DNA of 8,698 nt from NCBI GenBank assembly GCA_014238825.1, contig JABAAI010000036.1, positions 1 through 8,698 of the forward strand, in the 5' to 3' direction. This document shows, in pieces, positions 6,954 through 8,698 of the stretch. The translations under genes and the position numbers were made by a program. The notes under the pieces were generated by a model that saw only the letters and a list, made by a program, of their open reading frames with translations, was not told the origin of the DNA and searched no databases. How positions within the stretch are numbered: the stretch's first letter is position 1; every line of letters starts with the position of its first letter. Origin of the DNA: Leptospirales bacterium (lineage in GTDB: Bacteria > Spirochaetota > Leptospiria > Leptospirales > Leptonemataceae).

Positions 6954-7697
6954 TTAACGCTCTCGTTTTAAGATCCAAATATTTATCGTCAGCATAAGTG
7001 AAATAAAACTTAAATAATAGAAAACGTCACTTAAAGCGATGGCCCCTCGTCCAAAAGAAGTATAATGATAGCTATGAGAAAAGAAACCAACAACGCGAGC
7101 TATCGTTGGATTAATGTGTTGATTGATCACATAATAGTTACTAAGAAACATAAATACACTTACTAAAAAGATAAGAATAAAAGCCACAATTTGTTCCCTC
7201 GTAAGTGCAGAAATAACCAGACCCGTACTCACATATGCTCCTGCCATCAGAAAAGAACCAATATACATCGTAAAAGTACTACCCCAATCAAAAGAATCTC
7301 CCAAGAGCCAAGTTAGAATTGCTAAAGGGAACGATGCTAGTATCAGTAGGCTAACAAAAAGCCAAGCGGCTAGGAACTTAGCAAAAATTAAATCAAAAAA
7401 CTTAAAAGGCAAAGTACGCAAGGTCTCAATAGTTCCATTTTTGTATTCTTCCGACCAAAGACGCATGGTTACCGCTGGAACAAGCAGAATAAAACTAATT
7501 GGTAAAATTCGCATATAACCCTGAATGCTTGCTCGCTGGGCATCCCAAAAGGCAGGGACTATTCCAAAAATACCTAAGAAGAAAAAACAAAAGTTAACAA
7601 AAAGACAAACGACTAAAAAGGTATAGCCTATAGGTGTATTAAAATAGTTGCTAAACTCTCTTATAAAGAGAGCTTTCCATTCCCTGCGTAAAATCAT
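6954..7697 (-). CDS. ABC-2 type transporter permease (GldF-like)
   Basis: Inner-membrane permease of an ABC-2 exporter. The 247 residues hold six predicted helices at about 22-43, 62-80, 110-132, 140-163, 170-190 and 225-243. Between helices 2 and 3 is the conserved coupling segment RLWSEEYKNGTIETLRTLP (79-97), which contacts the ATPase in this family. Near the end, HYTSFGRGAIALSDVFYYLS (211-230) matches the GldF-type closing region. Such a permease usually works as a dimer with two copies of the ATPase. Its gene comes 58 bases after the ATPase gene. AAGGAG lies at 7710-7715 on the complement, about 12 bases before the ATG, which is longer than ideal. A stop codon just upstream in frame rules out a longer start. 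The substrate is unknown. Confidence 0.9.
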   Translation of the reverse strand: MILRREWKALFIREFSNYFNTPIGYTFLVVCLFVNFCFFFLGIFGIVPAFWDAQRASIQGYMRILPISFILLVPAVTMRLWSEEYKNGTIETLRTLPFKFFDLIFAKFLAAWLFVSLLILASFPLAILTWLLGDSFDWGSTFTMYIGSFLMAGAYVSTGLVISALTREQIVAFILIFLVSVFMFLSNYYVINQHINPTIARVVGFFSHSYHYTSFGRGAIALSDVFYYLSFISLMLTINIWILKRER

Positions 7698-7740
7698 CTC
7701 TTAACTAAACTCCTTATAAATAATGTTATTCATATTCAGT

Positions 7741-7754
7741 ACTTTGCTTAAAGT
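7741..7754. repeat. Short hairpin after the ABC ATPase gene
   Basis: ACTTT (7741-7745) and AAAGT (7750-7754) are reverse complements around a 4-base loop, directly after the ATPase stop codon in the 58-base spacer before the permease gene. A second small dyad, AATAA (7719-7723) and TTATT (7726-7730), lies nearer the permease start. Both stems are only 5 pairs and AT-rich. They could tune expression between ATPase and permease, or be chance. Confidence 0.2.
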
Positions 7755-7755
7755 C

Positions 7756-8697
7756 CTAGACCGTAAGCTCATGAAAGACCTCTTGCAAGGAACGCGAAGC
7801 TAGTGCAAACTCTTTCACCTCCCACCCCTTAGTTGTAGCAATTTGACGAAAAAGTTTTTCTGGTTTATCTTCTTTTAATTCACAAAAATATACTTCATAA
7901 CCCTTTGGTATTTTTATCATATTAAAACTCTTATCCTTTTTAGAAAGTAGCCGGCATTCCTTAACCACATCCATAGCCATTAAAGCCGTTTGTACTCCAG
8001 TACCTTTAATCATAACACGACAAGACCTTAGCTCTCTCAAAGTAGAAGTAGTCTCATCAGCAACAACTTCCCCGCGACTCAAAATAATTACTCTGTCACA
8101 AATGTCCTCGACTTCTTGGAGAATGTGTGTTGAAAGAATTAGAGTCTGCTTTATTCCCAATTCTTTAATAAGGTGGCGAATTTGTCGAATCTGATTGGGG
8201 TCTAAACCAGAAGTAGGTTCGTCTAAAATGATATATTTTGGATCATGAATCAACGTTGCTGCCAAGGCTACGCGTTGCCTAAAGCCCTTTGATAGCAAAG
8301 AAAGAGGAGTGTTGAGATGAGAACCGAGAGACAATAGCTCTATCATTTTATTAGTATTTTTTTCCAGACGTTCATCACTAAGCCCCCTCGCCTTACCTAT
8401 AAACCTCACATATTCTGCTATCAACATTTCTTCATATAGAGGAGTCGTTTCTGGCAGATAACCAATTTGTTTTTTTATAGCGACATGATTACTGGAATTT
8501 AGTTTAATTCCGTTAATTTTTATACTGCCACTCGTTGGACTTAGAAAGCCTGTTAGCAAACGAAGCGTAGTCGTTTTACCGGCACCATTCGGACCAAGCA
8601 AAGCTGTAACCCCATGCTCCTTGCCTATTTTAAAGCTAGCATTTTTAAGAGCAGGGAAAGTTCCATAATTTTTAGAAAGAGCTTCTACTTCGATCAT
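7756..8697 (-). CDS. ABC transporter ATP-binding protein (GldA-like)
   Basis: Cytoplasmic ATPase that powers the adjacent permease. The single nucleotide-binding domain spans roughly residues 1-220. Its motifs are Walker A GPNGAGKTT (35-43), a Q-loop-region GYLPETTPLYEEM (79-91) with Glu83 where many ABC proteins have Gln, the signature LSKGFRQR (135-142), Walker B YIILDEPTSGLDP (155-167) and the switch histidine H191 in LSTHILQEVE. The LPE and LSKGFRQR variants are typical of the ABC-2 drug/gliding-type group. The C-terminal ~90 residues form the subfamily's accessory domain, ending in SRSLQEVFHELTV. The start at 8697 gives the standard MIEVEALSKNYG opening, so the gene looks complete, although its promoter and ribosome-binding site lie outside the window. 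It is the first visible gene of the four-gene operon. Confidence 0.93.
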   Translation of the reverse strand: MIEVEALSKNYGTFPALKNASFKIGKEHGVTALLGPNGAGKTTTLRLLTGFLSPTSGSIKINGIKLNSSNHVAIKKQIGYLPETTPLYEEMLIAEYVRFIGKARGLSDERLEKNTNKMIELLSLGSHLNTPLSLLSKGFRQRVALAATLIHDPKYIILDEPTSGLDPNQIRQIRHLIKELGIKQTLILSTHILQEVEDICDRVIILSRGEVVADETTSTLRELRSCRVMIKGTGVQTALMAMDVVKECRLLSKKDKSFNMIKIPKGYEVYFCELKEDKPEKLFRQIATTKGWEVKEFALASRSLQEVFHELTV

Positions 8698-8698
8698 A

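Noticed and set aside
3881..8697. Reading the ABC/GldG cassette as proof of gliding motility
   Set aside because: None of the other gliding genes are present in the window and the families are widespread in non-gliding bacteria.
1..8698. Mobile element, phage, CRISPR or defence island
   Set aside because: No transposase, integrase, direct-repeat array or terminal inverted repeats are visible, and all genes have housekeeping or transport-type assignments.

Overview
The window is ordinary bacterial coding DNA that is AT-rich by eye, densely packed, with short spacers and no gap over 300 bases. The organism is probably Gram-negative. It pairs a SufS/SufU iron-sulfur module with an ABC transporter cassette of the GldA/GldF/GldG type plus a DUF4340 protein, and it has a secreted-type glycoside hydrolase family 16 (GH16) protein. 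This combination occurs in several phyla (PVC group, Bdellovibrionota-like lineages, spirochaetes and others), so I do not name a taxon.

Layout. Positions 1-1524 (+) hold the 3' part of a GH16-like laminarinase/agarase-type protein whose 5' end lies outside the window. It converges with sufU (1539-2057, -), and only 14 bases separate the two stop codons. An AT-rich dyad covers both gene ends and may act as a shared terminator. sufU follows sufS (2079-3323, -), forming a two-gene sulfur-mobilisation operon. folK (3410-3841, +) is divergent from sufS across an 86-base spacer that contains a 20-base near-perfect palindrome. From 8697 down to 3881 (-) run four co-directional genes: ABC ATPase, ABC-2 permease, GldG-family protein and DUF4340 protein. 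Their spacers are 58, 6 and 4 bases, so they almost certainly form one operon. It converges on folK.

How the genes work together. SufS takes sulfur from cysteine and SufU accepts it for Fe-S cluster assembly; the scaffold genes sufBCD are not in this window. FolK makes a folate precursor and is functionally unrelated. The ABC cassette predicts an inner-membrane machine with one ATPase, one six-helix permease and two membrane-anchored proteins whose large domains face the periplasm. Its substrate is unknown.

The most interesting points are the GH16 catalytic motif, which reads E-L-Q-L-M-E where family members have an aspartate at the third position; the four-gene ABC/GldG/DUF4340 cassette of undefined function; and a cysteine pair plus an enlarged loop in SufU. 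I see no mobile element, CRISPR array, tRNA, rRNA or obvious novel defence system.
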